Notes: a model not told the origin generated them from the sequence alone. A stretch of DNA of 64,000 bases from Microbacterium sp. Clip185 (GCF_028743715.1 NZ_CP117996.1:2728001-2792000); one strand, 5' to 3'. Shown: positions 15,327-24,049, counted from the stretch's first letter. A program made the numbers and translations.

Positions 15327-15959
15327 TCAGCTCTTCGAGCCGCTGACCGCGAGCACCCCGCCGAGGCCGATCATCATGACGCCCCCGGCTCCGGAGAGAG
15401 TGGAGATGCGGCGCGGCGAACGGGCGAACCAGGCGCGCGCCGTGCCCGCGGCGAGCGCCCACACGCTGTCGCACACCAGGGCGAGCGTCTGGAAGATCAG
15501 CCCCAGCAGCAGCAGCTGCATCCACACCGCCCCGGAAGCCGGGTCGACGAATTGCGGGAGGACCGCGACGAAGAACGCGATCGTCTTGGGGTTCGTCAAC
15601 CCCACGATGAAGCCCTGGCGCAGCAGCGTGAAGGTGGAAACCGGGGCGCGGTCGACGCCGTCCACGCGGGCTCGGCGGTGACGGATCGCCTGAATGCCGA
15701 GCCACACGAGGTACCCCGCTCCGGCGATCTTGATGATCGTGAATGCCACGACGGATGAGGCGACGATCGCTCCGACACCGAAGGCGACCGCCACGACCGC
15801 GGGCACCGTGCCGAGGGCGTTGCCGACCACGCTGAGAACACCCGCGCGACGCCCGAGCGCGATCGATCGCCCGATCACGAACAGCACGCTCGGGCCCGGG
15901 ATCACGATGATCACCACCGACGTCACGACGAAGGCGAGGAGGTTCTCGAACGGGATCAT
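15327..15959 (-). CDS. LysE/RhtB-family amino acid exporter
   Basis: A 210-residue transporter with about six helices. It has the LysE-family start (VIIVIPGPSVLFVIGRSIALGRRAG) and the internal motif QGFIVGLTNPKTIAFFVAVLPQF. Such proteins export amino acids or related metabolites by proton antiport; the substrate is unknown. TAGAGT ends six bases before the ATG on the minus strand, consistent with a leaderless start. It converges with the CDF-like gene. Confidence 0.9.
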   Translation of the reverse strand: MIPFENLLAFVVTSVVIIVIPGPSVLFVIGRSIALGRRAGVLSVVGNALGTVPAVVAVAFGVGAIVASSVVAFTIIKIAGAGYLVWLGIQAIRHRRARVDGVDRAPVSTFTLLRQGFIVGLTNPKTIAFFVAVLPQFVDPASGAVWMQLLLLGLIFQTLALVCDSVWALAAGTARAWFARSPRRISTLSGAGGVMMIGLGGVLAVSGSKS

Positions 15960-15994
15960 GGCCGAACTCTAGCGGTCGGTTGTTTCGGGCGGCG

Positions 15995-16456
15995 TCAGTG
16001 GCTCTGACCGTGGGGGCGCGCCCGCGGGTGGCGTTCAACCACCCGCAGCATCGGACTCGCGACGCCCCCGTCGTAGAGGACGAGGTGACCGTCGCCGAGA
16101 ACCCGCGCCGTGCCAGCGTCGAGCGGCAGCTCAAGCCAGGACTCCGGCGTGAAGTCCAGCTCCACCAGCAGCCCGGATGATGTCCGCAGCCGCACCTCGT
16201 GAACCGGACCCCATCGCCGTCGGGCGATCACACGCGCCCGCGGAAACAGCCCACGCGCGTCGGCGCTCTCCGCGGCAACGAGGGGATCGTCGACGATCAC
16301 GACGAGGTCGAGGTCGCTCGCCATCGTCTCGGTGCCGCGCGCATACGAGCCCACCTGAATCACCGCGTGAACGCCAGGATCGGCACGAGCCCAGACCACG
16401 ACGCGTTGTGCGGCCGACGCCGCCGCGCGACGCCGGCCCTTCAACCGCACCGGCAT
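15995..16456 (-). CDS. Nucleotidyltransferase-domain protein
   Basis: A 153-residue protein with the minimal nucleotidyltransferase signature: GSYARGTET (from Gly36) and the metal-binding pair D48/D50 (SDLDLVV), plus a third acidic strand (VELDFTPE). This fold is used by MNT-type antitoxins and antibiotic nucleotidyltransferases. No HEPN partner gene is adjacent, so a toxin-antitoxin role is not supported here. The substrate is unknown. Confidence 0.8.
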   Translation of the reverse strand: MPVRLKGRRRAAASAAQRVVVWARADPGVHAVIQVGSYARGTETMASDLDLVVIVDDPLVAAESADARGLFPRARVIARRRWGPVHEVRLRTSSGLLVELDFTPESWLELPLDAGTARVLGDGHLVLYDGGVASPMLRVVERHPRARPHGQSH

Positions 16457-16465
16457 GGGATCAGG

Positions 16466-16615
16466 TCAGTCACGACCGTGGTCGACGACCGCATCCTCGG
16501 CCGCGTCCATCGCCGCTTCGCCCTCTTCCTGCGACTCGGATCCCCCCGATGCGGCGGAGTCCTGGGACTTCTTCTCGTCGTGTTCGTCGTGTCCGGTGTT
16601 CTCGGCGTTGCTCAT
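16466..16615 (-). CDS. Small acidic low-complexity protein
   Basis: A 49-residue protein dominated by Glu, Asp, Ser and Ala (AENTGHDEHDEKKS, SQEEGEAAMDAAEDA). It is preceded by a GAGGGAGAT ribosome binding site, which selects ATG 16615 over the longer reading. It is probably intrinsically disordered. No function is assigned; it could be a stress-related hydrophilin-like peptide. It lies 10 bp downstream of the nucleotidyltransferase start, on the same strand. Confidence 0.55.
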   Translation of the reverse strand: MSNAENTGHDEHDEKKSQDSAASGGSESQEEGEAAMDAAEDAVVDHGRD

Positions 16616-16764
16616 CGCGATCTCCCTCGTTCGTTGCGTTCGGATTCGGGACGCCTTCAGTTCACTCCCCCGTAGCGACATGCGCAGGGGGGTTGCGCAG
16701 CCCGCACATGGTGCACAACTCGGCCTTCACCGCCCGGGCGGAAGACCCGCGAACCTGGGCTCGA
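16616..16764. other. Non-coding stretch before repeat copy 2
   Basis: Together with the repeat, 16616-16941 is a gene-free stretch of 326 bp. Before the repeat I see only GC-rich sequence with no convincing frame, promoter or hairpin. Confidence 0.5.
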
Positions 16765-16948
16765 GCTATGCATGAGAAAAGAATCACGAAAAGGTAACGG
16801 GAACCTCTTCCCCTCCGTTATCTCACCGTTATAGAGTGCTCGCACGGTAGTTGTTTTGCTGTGGCAGCTACCGACATGTGATTGCAGGACACTCTTGGTG
16901 CAAAGGGACAAGGGCCGGTCGGAAGCCTCTCCGACCGGCCCTTACTGC
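16765..16948 (+). ncRNA. 171-bp structured repeat, copy 2: putative small RNA
   Basis: Bases 16778-16948 are identical to copy 1 (9092-9262), without a single indel or mismatch, and 16765-16777 matches with three changes. The same elements are present: two CCGTTAT repeats (16815-16821 and 16826-16832), hairpin 1 (16845-16873), hairpin 2 (16882-16903) and the terminator-like stem (16910-16943). As in copy 1, a minus-strand gene converges on the 3' end. Here the TetR gene ends inside the repeat, using repeat bases for its stop codon. Confidence 0.6.
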
Positions 16949-17556
16949 GTCGCGGCGACGCGGGCGAAGCCGCCCGCGAGCACCGCGATGACCGCTTCGA
17001 CCTGAGCATCATCCCGCGTCGTGAGCCACCACTCCGCGAGCCCGTCCGCTGCCGCGTGGATCGCCGAGACCACCACCTGCGGCGACGCCAGGCTGACGCT
17101 TCGCTGCGCGCACCAGAGCTCGAGCCGCTCCGCGATCATCCGCCGGTACGCCTCGGACTCCGCGCGAGCCGCATCCACCAGGGCATCGGACGCCCGGGCG
17201 AGAGCGGTCAGTTCAGCCAGGCGCTCGTACCTGCGCGGGTCGGAGCGCACCTCCGCCAGGAACGAGCCCAGCGCCGCAGCCACCGCCACCTCGAGCGTGT
17301 CGACCGGCAACGGATCCGCCCACACACGAGCCGCGAGACGCTCCGACTCCCGCTGGAGCAATGCGGCCACGAGAGACGCCTTCGACCCGAAGGCGTAGTT
17401 GACCACGCGATGGGCGACACCGGCGCGCTGCGCGACCGAGCGCAGCGAGAGAGCGGCTGCCCCCTCCGCGACCATGACCTCGACGGCAGCATCCAGGAGC
17501 TGCTGCCTGCGCTCGGTCACACCCAGGTAGGGCCGCGACTGCGGTTCATCCTTCAC
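16942..17556 (-). CDS. TetR-family transcriptional regulator
   Basis: A 204-residue regulator. The N-terminal helix-turn-helix (TERRQQLLDAAVEVMVAEG, then LSLRSVAQRAGVAHRVVNYAFGSK) spans about residues 14-62, followed by a helical ligand domain. The GTG at 17556 follows GAGGAT. The TAA stop (16944-16942) and the last Gln codon lie within the 171-bp repeat. It is divergent from the GNAT gene; the CCAATTGG palindrome near 17615 in the shared upstream region is a possible operator. Confidence 0.88.
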   Translation of the reverse strand: MKDEPQSRPYLGVTERRQQLLDAAVEVMVAEGAAALSLRSVAQRAGVAHRVVNYAFGSKASLVAALLQRESERLAARVWADPLPVDTLEVAVAAALGSFLAEVRSDPRRYERLAELTALARASDALVDAARAESEAYRRMIAERLELWCAQRSVSLASPQVVVSAIHAAADGLAEWWLTTRDDAQVEAVIAVLAGGFARVAATQ

Positions 17557-17628
17557 AGCATCCTCCGAGCCGATGGTTCACACCTGCCTCCATACTAGTT
17601 TTATCCACTCGGACCAATTGGAGTCGCC

Positions 17629-18243
17629 ATGTCGAACATCACCGTCGCTCCCGCCCGCGCCGAGGAACTGCGCCCCGCGGCCGCGATCCTCGCCGAGGCC
17701 TTCGAACACGACCCGGTTCTCGGGGTCATCGTGCCGCAGCGCGACCGCCGTCGGGAACGGCTGACGGATCTGTTCGAGGGCACGCTGAGCGCCGGTCCGT
17801 ACGCGACAGGCACCGTCGACCTCGCCCGAGATGGCGACGGCGAGCTGCTGGGAGTCGCCGCGTGGGAAGGCCCCGAAGCACGCCGCGGAGCGTTCGGACG
17901 TCTCGCGCAGCGACTCCCCCTGTTCGTCCGCTCGATCGGATGGATGCGGCTCGCCCGCGCATTCGGACTGCTCAACCGGATGGAGCAGTACCGACCGAAG
18001 GCCCCGCACTGGTATCTGGCCGAGATCGGTGTCAGCGCCCGCGCCCGTGGGAAAGGCGTCGGGGCGACGCTGCTGGCCACGCATCTGCGCGCACTCGACG
18101 CGATGCGCCAGAACGCGTACCTCGAGTCATCGACTCCCGACAATCGGCGCCTCTATCGGCGGCTCGGTTTCGAGGAGCTCGCTCCCATCACGGGCCTGCC
18201 CGGAGCTCAGCCCGTCGCGATGCTGCGCCGCCCGGCCGGCTGA
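17629..18243 (+). CDS. GNAT-family N-acetyltransferase
   Basis: A 204-residue acetyltransferase. The acetyl-CoA-binding core appears as WYLAEIGVSARARGKGVGATLLATHL (motif A, with R/Q-x-x-G-x-G/A as RGKGVG), followed by YLESSTPDNRRLYRRLGFEEL (motif B). It is probably controlled by the divergent TetR gene. A TTGGAG ribosome binding site precedes the ATG. The last 117 bp overlap the convergent AraC-type gene. The substrate is unknown. Confidence 0.88.
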   Translation: MSNITVAPARAEELRPAAAILAEAFEHDPVLGVIVPQRDRRRERLTDLFEGTLSAGPYATGTVDLARDGDGELLGVAAWEGPEARRGAFGRLAQRLPLFVRSIGWMRLARAFGLLNRMEQYRPKAPHWYLAEIGVSARARGKGVGATLLATHLRALDAMRQNAYLESSTPDNRRLYRRLGFEELAPITGLPGAQPVAMLRRPAG

Positions 18244-19248
18244 GACGCGACGCCACTCGGTCGGCGACATCCCCACCCATCGCCGGGTCGCGCGCCGGAG
18301 CGACCGCGCATCCGCGAAGCCGGTCGCTGCGGCGACCTCGTCCAACGTCAGAGCGGATGCGGCGAGCAGCCGCTCCGTCACCCGGCGTCGCTGTTCGTCG
18401 ATGAGTGCGCCGTACGAGGTACCGGCGTCGGCGAGGCGCCGGCGGAGCGTGCGCTCGCTCATGGCCGCGGCACGCGCGTGCGCTGTGAGCGGAAGCACCT
18501 CCGGCAGCTCGGCCGCGATGCGGGCGGAGATGCGCGCGACCAGCTCTCGACGATCCACCACGGATGCGGCCTCCGCCTCGAGCACTGCGCGGGTCGCGGC
18601 GAACGTCCATGGGTCCGCATACGGATTCGCCAGTTCGGTGGCCCGGGAACCGATCCACCAGGCATCGTGTGCGGCTGCGAACCGCACCGGCGCACCCAAG
18701 CCGCGCTCGTAGACGGTCGCATCCGTGGGACGCGCCCGCGCGAGATCAACCCTCTCCGGACGCGCGGTGCCGGCCGACACGTCATGGATCATGCGCGTGA
18801 AGTGCGCGAATGCGGCGTCGATCAGCACCCGATCCACGGCCGCGTCGCCGGGGTACGTCTCCGCGACGACCGCGAGCGAGCGCTCGTGCTGTTCGAGACG
18901 CCACCGCACCGGCGACCCGGCCAGCAGCTGGAACCGTACGGCGACCTCGATCGCGTCGCGGATGCGGGCGGCAGAGAGCATCGCCAGACCCAGCGTTCCG
19001 AGGACGGTGACAGGCTGTCGTCGTCCGAGTTCGAGTCCGAGCGCCGGGTCCTCGAGCGCGGTGCCCGCCGCCGCCACGACCAGTCGCATCTGCGACAGCG
19101 ACACCCGTGTGCTGTCCGCGTCGAGAGATTCGCGGTCCACGCCCGCGCGACGAAGGGCATCGTCGACGCTCACGCCGCGCTCGTCGGCGAGGCTCACGAG
19201 ATGTCGGAGCAGGTGAGGGCCGACGGTGGCCGTCCGGGTGGCGCTCAT
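18127..19248 (-). CDS. AraC-family regulator with AraC-binding-like N-terminal domain
   Basis: A 373-residue regulator. The N-terminal DUF4097-unrelated Arabinose_bd-type domain (about 1-230, with GTLGLAMLSAARIRDAIEVAVRF) is followed by two AraC helix-turn-helix motifs (SERTLRRRLADAGTSYGALI and LDEVAAATGFADARSLRRAT, ending with WVGMSPTEWRR). The last roughly 38 residues beyond the DNA-binding domain are encoded in the 117-bp overlap with the GNAT gene. It is divergent from the HSL-type hydrolase at 19358, a common arrangement for regulation of that gene. Confidence 0.88.
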   Translation of the reverse strand: MSATRTATVGPHLLRHLVSLADERGVSVDDALRRAGVDRESLDADSTRVSLSQMRLVVAAAGTALEDPALGLELGRRQPVTVLGTLGLAMLSAARIRDAIEVAVRFQLLAGSPVRWRLEQHERSLAVVAETYPGDAAVDRVLIDAAFAHFTRMIHDVSAGTARPERVDLARARPTDATVYERGLGAPVRFAAAHDAWWIGSRATELANPYADPWTFAATRAVLEAEAASVVDRRELVARISARIAAELPEVLPLTAHARAAAMSERTLRRRLADAGTSYGALIDEQRRRVTERLLAASALTLDEVAAATGFADARSLRRATRRWVGMSPTEWRRVSAGRAAQHRDGLSSGQARDGSELLETEPPIEAPIVGSR

Positions 19249-19357
19249 GTGGCCATTCTTCCTGACCGTTCCCGTCCGCGAGAACGGCCGTCCACGCCCG
19301 CACCCGGCGGGGTCCGCGCCCTAGCGTGTAGCGCAACCCAGCCGCGAGGAGGACGCC

Positions 19358-20395
19358 GTGAGCCCCACCGCACAGGAACGCCTGACGCGCACCGTCATCC
19401 GCTCCCTCGGCGCTCTGCCCGCGCCGCTCCAACGCCTGATCGCCGGCCGGCCGATCGAGATCGACGGTCAGCGGCTCCTCACGGAAGTCCAGATGGCGCT
19501 CCGACTGCTCAACGCACTGCCCGGTGCCGCATTCGAAGAGCTGCCACTTCCCCAGGCGCGTGCGCAGGTGGATGCGGAGGCGCGAATCTTCGGTCGGAGC
19601 GATCCCGTCGCCCTCGTCGAGGACATCCGCATTCCGACGCGCGCCGGAGACGTCGGCGCACGCGTCTACCAGGGCTCGACGGAGGGTGTGCCCAGCGGCA
19701 CGGTCGTCTACTTCCACGGCGGCGGGTGGGTGGTCGGCTCTCTCACCTCGTGCGACTCGGTGTGCCGGTTCATCGCCGCCCACACCGACCTGCGCGTCGT
19801 CTCGGTCGACTACCGACTGGCTCCCGAGCATCCGTTCCCTGCCGGCGTCGACGACGCGGTCGACGCCTACCGCTGGGTCCGCGACCACCCGGATTGGGGC
19901 ACCACGGTCGCCGTTGCGGGCGACAGCGCCGGCGGCAACCTGAGTGCGGTCGTCTGCCAGCTGACGCCCGATGCCCCACCGGATTTCCAGCTGCTCTTCT
20001 TCCCCGTCACCGATACGAGCACGAAGCACCCGTCCTACGCCCTCTTCGGCGAGGGCTACTTCCTCACCGAACGACAGATGGACTGGTACATCGACCATTA
20101 CCTGCCTCGAGAAGCCGACCGCACAGATCCCCGCGCCTCACCGCTGCTCGGGGATCTCCGTGAACAGCCACCCGCGCACGTCGCCGTCTCGGGGTTCGAC
20201 GTGCTGCGCGACGAGGGCATCGCGTACGCCCGGCGTCTGCGCGAGGCGGGAGTGCCCACCACGCTGCAGGTCGTGCCCGGCCACATCCATGCGTTCGTCA
20301 ACGCCACCGGCGTCGGACGCACGAGCAGCGCGGCCCTGGCTGAGGCCGTCGACGCGCTGGTCGCGGGGATGCGCACGGCGCGCCTGACGCGCTAG
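19358..20395 (+). CDS. HSL-family alpha/beta hydrolase (esterase/lipase)
   Basis: A 345-residue enzyme of the hormone-sensitive-lipase family. It has the oxyanion motif HGGGW (120-124), the nucleophile elbow GDSAGGN (Ser190), an acid in SGFDVLRDEG and the histidine in GHIHAFVN. It likely hydrolyses short or medium acyl esters in the cytoplasm. The GTG at 19358 follows GAGGAGG. The divergent AraC-type gene is the probable regulator. Confidence 0.92.
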   Translation: MSPTAQERLTRTVIRSLGALPAPLQRLIAGRPIEIDGQRLLTEVQMALRLLNALPGAAFEELPLPQARAQVDAEARIFGRSDPVALVEDIRIPTRAGDVGARVYQGSTEGVPSGTVVYFHGGGWVVGSLTSCDSVCRFIAAHTDLRVVSVDYRLAPEHPFPAGVDDAVDAYRWVRDHPDWGTTVAVAGDSAGGNLSAVVCQLTPDAPPDFQLLFFPVTDTSTKHPSYALFGEGYFLTERQMDWYIDHYLPREADRTDPRASPLLGDLREQPPAHVAVSGFDVLRDEGIAYARRLREAGVPTTLQVVPGHIHAFVNATGVGRTSSAALAEAVDALVAGMRTARLTR

Positions 20396-21678
20396 TACGT
20401 GCCGTGGGCGCGCCGACGCGCGCGGGACTCAACGAGGACCCCGATCGCGCCCACCATCCAGAGCGCGAACGCCGCGCTCATCGCCAACCGCAGCTGGTCC
20501 CGCGTGTACGCGGCGGGGTCGGCGCCCTGCAGGTCCAGCACCACGCCGATCACGTAGACGAGCACGAGCGCGGCGATGAAGCCGCCCATGTTGACGACCC
20601 CGGTGGCGGTCGACAGCCGCGAGAGCGGGTTGTCCCTGCGCACCACGTCGAACGCGATCATGGATGCGGCCCCGCCGCTGGAGAGGGTCACGACCCACAC
20701 GACGAGCAGCCACAGCGGCGCCTCGCCCGGGGTGATGAGCACGGCGGCCAGAGCCACTGCCTGCGCGGCGACCGAGCCCAGTGCGATGAGCGGGCGGCGG
20801 CCCGGATGTGCGGCCGAGAGCATGCCCATCAGCGGGGCGAACACCGCACCGCTGAGCACGAACACGGTCACCAGTCCCGCGGCCGCATCACGCGAGAGCC
20901 CCTCTCCCGCCATGAGGAACGGGATGCCCCACAGCAGCGCGAACGCCGTGCCGGCGAAGGGCGTCACGAAGTGGATCCAGAACCCGAGGCGCGTGCCGGG
21001 CTCGCGCAGCGCGGCGGCGACGAGAGCGAGCTGGCGCGGGCGCGGCCTCCCCTCGGCGGCGACCGGCCGACCGCGCTCGCGGATGATCAGCGCATCGAGG
21101 ACGGCGAAGACGACGAAGACCCCGGCGACGGCCGCGAAGGCACTCTCCCAGCCGATGCCGTGCGCGAGGGAGGTGAGGAGCACCACGCTGAGCACCTGGC
21201 CGAGCTGACCGAACTGCGCCGTGATCTGCTGCAGCACCGGCACCCGCTTGGCGGGGAGCCACAGTGCGATCAGGCGCAACACACTGGGGAAGATGAGCGC
21301 GTCGCCGGCCCCGGTCAGAAGGCGCGCCAGGATCGCCGAGGGCACGTCGGGGGCGAACGCCAGCCACAGCGAGCCGCCGGCCATCGTCAGCATCCCGACC
21401 GTCCCGATGACGCGCGCGCCCCAGCGATCCAGCAGCAGACCCGCCGGGATCTGCATGACCCCGTAGACCATCAGCTGGAGCGTGGTGAACAGGGCGAGAG
21501 TGCTGGAGCCGGCATCGAAACGCACCGCCATGTCGGTGCCGAGACCCGCGAGCGAGCTGCGACCCACGATCGCGACGAGGTAGGTGAACGCGCCGGCGAT
21601 CCAGATGATCCAGGGCAGGGCCCCGCGGGCAGGACCCGGAACGCGGATCGTGCCGGTCGAGGCTCCGTAGTCGGTCAT
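20392..21678 (-). CDS. MFS transporter
   Basis: A 428-residue protein with 12 hydrophobic segments and major facilitator motifs. Near the end of helix 2 and loop 2-3 is QIPAGLLLDRWGARVIG, the classical G-x-L-x-D-R-x-G-R-R type motif. A basic central loop (about 205-220, RERGRPVAAEGRPRPRQ) separates the halves. The general layout resembles NarK/nitrate-like or hexuronate-type branches, but the substrate is open. It ends 4 bp into the esterase gene (convergent). Confidence 0.88.
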   Translation of the reverse strand: MTDYGASTGTIRVPGPARGALPWIIWIAGAFTYLVAIVGRSSLAGLGTDMAVRFDAGSSTLALFTTLQLMVYGVMQIPAGLLLDRWGARVIGTVGMLTMAGGSLWLAFAPDVPSAILARLLTGAGDALIFPSVLRLIALWLPAKRVPVLQQITAQFGQLGQVLSVVLLTSLAHGIGWESAFAAVAGVFVVFAVLDALIIRERGRPVAAEGRPRPRQLALVAAALREPGTRLGFWIHFVTPFAGTAFALLWGIPFLMAGEGLSRDAAAGLVTVFVLSGAVFAPLMGMLSAAHPGRRPLIALGSVAAQAVALAAVLITPGEAPLWLLVVWVVTLSSGGAASMIAFDVVRRDNPLSRLSTATGVVNMGGFIAALVLVYVIGVVLDLQGADPAAYTRDQLRLAMSAAFALWMVGAIGVLVESRARRRAHGTY

Positions 21679-21749
21679 TTCGGGTGCGGGGCAGCCGGGA
21701 AGGGGCGCACTCCGCGAGCGAAAGACATCGACCCCATTCTATCGAGCGC

Positions 21750-23567
21750 TCAGACGCCGCCTCCGCCGCCGCCACCACCGCCACCACCGGCGGAGCCGCC
21801 GCCGGTCGACCCGCCGGAGCTGCTCGAGCTCGAGGTGGCTGCTGCCGAGAGCGAACTGACGCCGCTCGTGAAGGCGCCCACGTTGAACGCGGTCGCACCG
21901 GCGTACCAGAGCGGCGCGCCGACGCTCTCGTAGTAGACGGCCAGTTCGGCCGCCCACTGCTTCTCCAAGCCGAACACCACCGCGTAGGGCAGCAGCGGTT
22001 CGTATATCGCGAGGACCGCCGCCGCATCCGTCGTGTCGACCGGGAGACGCTCGGCCGTCCGCGGCGACTGCAGCATGCGGATGCGGTCGGCCTCCGCCCA
22101 GCTGATGAAGAGTCGGAGCCCTGCGAGCTGCTCCCGAGTCTCGGCGCCCTTGGGGCTCACGGGACGGTGTGCCAACAGGAGGAAGCCGATGGCACCGATC
22201 AGAGCCGCGACGATGAACATGAGCACGGGAGGGGCCGGGTCGACCTGCGCGGACAGCGCGAGCGCCCCCGTGACGATCGTCGCCGCCGTCGTGAGCAGCA
22301 GCGCCCACACCACGGGCCGTCGGCGCCCCCGCGGCACGGTGCGATACATGCCCCGTTCATCCAGCTCGACGGCCGCCCACGTGCGCATGTTCTCCGAGGT
22401 CTGCGCAAACGCGGTGTTGCGCTCCCCGAACGCGAACTCGGCACCGGGCTGAGCGTTCTCGTCGAACAGCGCGTCGATGAACTCGCGGCCGTCCGCCCCG
22501 GCGAGCGAAGGATCCACCAGCACGGCCCGCAGTTTCGGGCGCGTCCGGGAGCCCCCGACCTCCTCGATACGGATCGCGCCCCGCACCGCGAGTTCCAGCA
22601 GCGCCGCGGGCGCGGCCTTCGAGGGCTTCGACAACAGCACTGCCGCGGTCAGGGGCGTGACGTCTGCGGGAGGCTCGTACTCGGCGACGACGACGCCGCG
22701 CCCGGGAGAGTCGCGCAGCACCCGGCGCCAGACGACGATCGCCCACGCGAACGCCCCGAGCAGAGCCAGGAACGATCCGCTCTGGGCCCAGCCCCACCCC
22801 GAGGCGAAGTAGCTGCTGTCGAACATCGCGAAGGTCCCCGGCGCGAATCCCACCGACAGCGTGACCGTCTGGCGGGGTGCGACGTTCGCGACCGACACGG
22901 ATGCGGCCGCCGCGTCCGTGTCGAGAGTGATCGGGCACGTCGTCGTATCGCCCTGGGCACCGACGTAGCAGGCGGCCTGGCCGGTGAGCGAGTCGGCGAG
23001 CGCCGGATCGACGTGGAGCGTGGCGGAGACGGAGCCGAAGCTCTGCGCCCAGTCGACGCCGTTGACGTCCCAGTAGAACTCCTCGGTCCCCGTTTTCGGG
23101 AAGTACCAGGTGACGTTGCTCAGGTCATACGTGAAGACGTACGTCTGTGTGCCGTGCACGAAACCGTCCACGCGCGACGTCACGCTCCACGTCCCGTCGT
23201 CGCTGTCGACCTCGGCGTCTCGCGGAGCGCCCGTCTCGTCTGTGACGGAGACGAGTTCGGGGCGCAGCGGCTGCCCGTTGTAGGTGTCGGGGATCGTGCG
23301 GCGCATGCCGTGGTTCTGGTCGATCTCGGGGAACTCGGCCACGAAGCGCTCGACGACGTGGAGGCGAGAGGTGCCGTCGTCCGCGCGGGTCAGGGTGTAG
23401 TCGACGTCGAGGCTGCGGAATGTGAAGTCGTCGACTCCGGCGGAGACGAGCGCGGCCGGTTTCGGCGGCGCGGGAACCTCGGGGGCGGCGGCGAAACCCG
23501 CCACGGCGAGAGCGAGAGCGAGAGCGGATGCGACGGCGATGGCGCGCGTGATTGCTCCGGCGATCAT
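21750..23567 (-). CDS. DUF2207-domain membrane protein with glycine-rich tail
   Basis: A 605-residue protein. A signal peptide (about 1-27, ending AGFAAA) precedes an extracytoplasmic beta-rich DUF2207 domain (YTLTRADDGTSRLHVVERF, GMRRTIP and WDVNGVDWAQSFG). Transmembrane segments lie near 268-285, 420-440 and 446-465, and a cytoplasmic domain follows. The C-terminus is low-complexity, Ser-rich then Gly-rich, as in many DUF2207 proteins. TAGGCT ends six bases before the ATG, overlapping the promoter region of the divergent MarR gene. The function of the family is unknown. Confidence 0.85.
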   Translation of the reverse strand: MIAGAITRAIAVASALALALAVAGFAAAPEVPAPPKPAALVSAGVDDFTFRSLDVDYTLTRADDGTSRLHVVERFVAEFPEIDQNHGMRRTIPDTYNGQPLRPELVSVTDETGAPRDAEVDSDDGTWSVTSRVDGFVHGTQTYVFTYDLSNVTWYFPKTGTEEFYWDVNGVDWAQSFGSVSATLHVDPALADSLTGQAACYVGAQGDTTTCPITLDTDAAAASVSVANVAPRQTVTLSVGFAPGTFAMFDSSYFASGWGWAQSGSFLALLGAFAWAIVVWRRVLRDSPGRGVVVAEYEPPADVTPLTAAVLLSKPSKAAPAALLELAVRGAIRIEEVGGSRTRPKLRAVLVDPSLAGADGREFIDALFDENAQPGAEFAFGERNTAFAQTSENMRTWAAVELDERGMYRTVPRGRRRPVVWALLLTTAATIVTGALALSAQVDPAPPVLMFIVAALIGAIGFLLLAHRPVSPKGAETREQLAGLRLFISWAEADRIRMLQSPRTAERLPVDTTDAAAVLAIYEPLLPYAVVFGLEKQWAAELAVYYESVGAPLWYAGATAFNVGAFTSGVSSLSAAATSSSSSSGGSTGGGSAGGGGGGGGGGGV

Positions 23568-23573
23568 GGCACC

Positions 23574-23599
23574 AGCCTATGCCGGGCACAGCGTACGCT
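23574..23599. promoter_or_regulatory. Overlapping divergent leaderless promoters
   Basis: Within 39 bp between the two start codons, a minus-strand -10 TAGGCT (23579-23574) points to the DUF2207 gene and a plus-strand -10 TACGCT (23594-23599) points to the MarR gene. Each lies six or seven bases from its start codon. The -35 region of each promoter coincides with the other one's -10/start region, so only one polymerase could bind at a time. Confidence 0.5.
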
Positions 23600-23606
23600 A
23601 TCGGGC

Positions 23607-24041
23607 ATGAGCGACCGCCGTCTGGCCATCGATGCCTGGGAGAGCCTGTTCCGGGCCCAGCACGAGATCTTCGCGGAGGTGGGTGCGGACTTCGAGCAGA
23701 GCGGCCTGCAGCAGGGCGAGTACGACGTGCTCCTGACGGTCACGCGCGCGCCCGACATGTCAGCGCGGTTGCGGGATGTGACCCGCAACATGCTCATCAG
23801 CCAGCCCAGCGTCTCGCGCCTGGTCGACCGGATGGTCGCGCGCGGGCTGCTCTCCAAGTGCACGGACCCCGACGACGGCCGCGGCGCCATCGTCCGCGCC
23901 ACCGACACGGGGGCACGTCTGTTCCGCTCGATCGCGGCGGTGCACAGCCGTTCGATCGCCGAGCACATGTCGAGTCTCGACGACGACGAGCTGCGCACCC
24001 TGCTGGAGCTCACGCAGAAGCTCCGGCCACGTCGGGACTGA
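23607..24041 (+). CDS. MarR-family transcriptional regulator
   Basis: A 144-residue winged-helix regulator (DYVLL-type core YDVLLTVTRAPDMSARLRDV, recognition helix SQPSVSRLVDRMVARGLL, and wing DPDDGRGAIVRATDTG). The ATG at 23607 is supported by TACGCT ending seven bases upstream. It could regulate itself and the divergent DUF2207 gene through the shared promoter. It converges with sdaA, with 8 bp between them. Confidence 0.9.
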   Translation: MSDRRLAIDAWESLFRAQHEIFAEVGADFEQSGLQQGEYDVLLTVTRAPDMSARLRDVTRNMLISQPSVSRLVDRMVARGLLSKCTDPDDGRGAIVRATDTGARLFRSIAAVHSRSIAEHMSSLDDDELRTLLELTQKLRPRRD

Positions 24042-24049
24042 GCGCCCGG

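Noticed and set aside
16466-16615. Nucleotidyltransferase plus small acidic gene as an MNT/HEPN toxin-antitoxin pair.
   Set aside because: The small protein has no HEPN R-x4-6-H motif and is too short; no other partner is adjacent.
9079-16948. The two repeat copies as ends of a composite transposon or as CRISPR repeats.
   Set aside because: The 7.7 kb between them holds ordinary chromosomal genes (hsp20, fadD, pgl, CDF exporter) with no transposase or integrase, the copies are in direct orientation, and there is no spacer-repeat pattern.
21684-24041. A 785-codon plus-strand frame opposite the DUF2207 gene.
   Set aside because: Only its last 145 codons (MarR gene from 23607) have protein character; the rest is Arg/His/Glu-rich antisense sequence.
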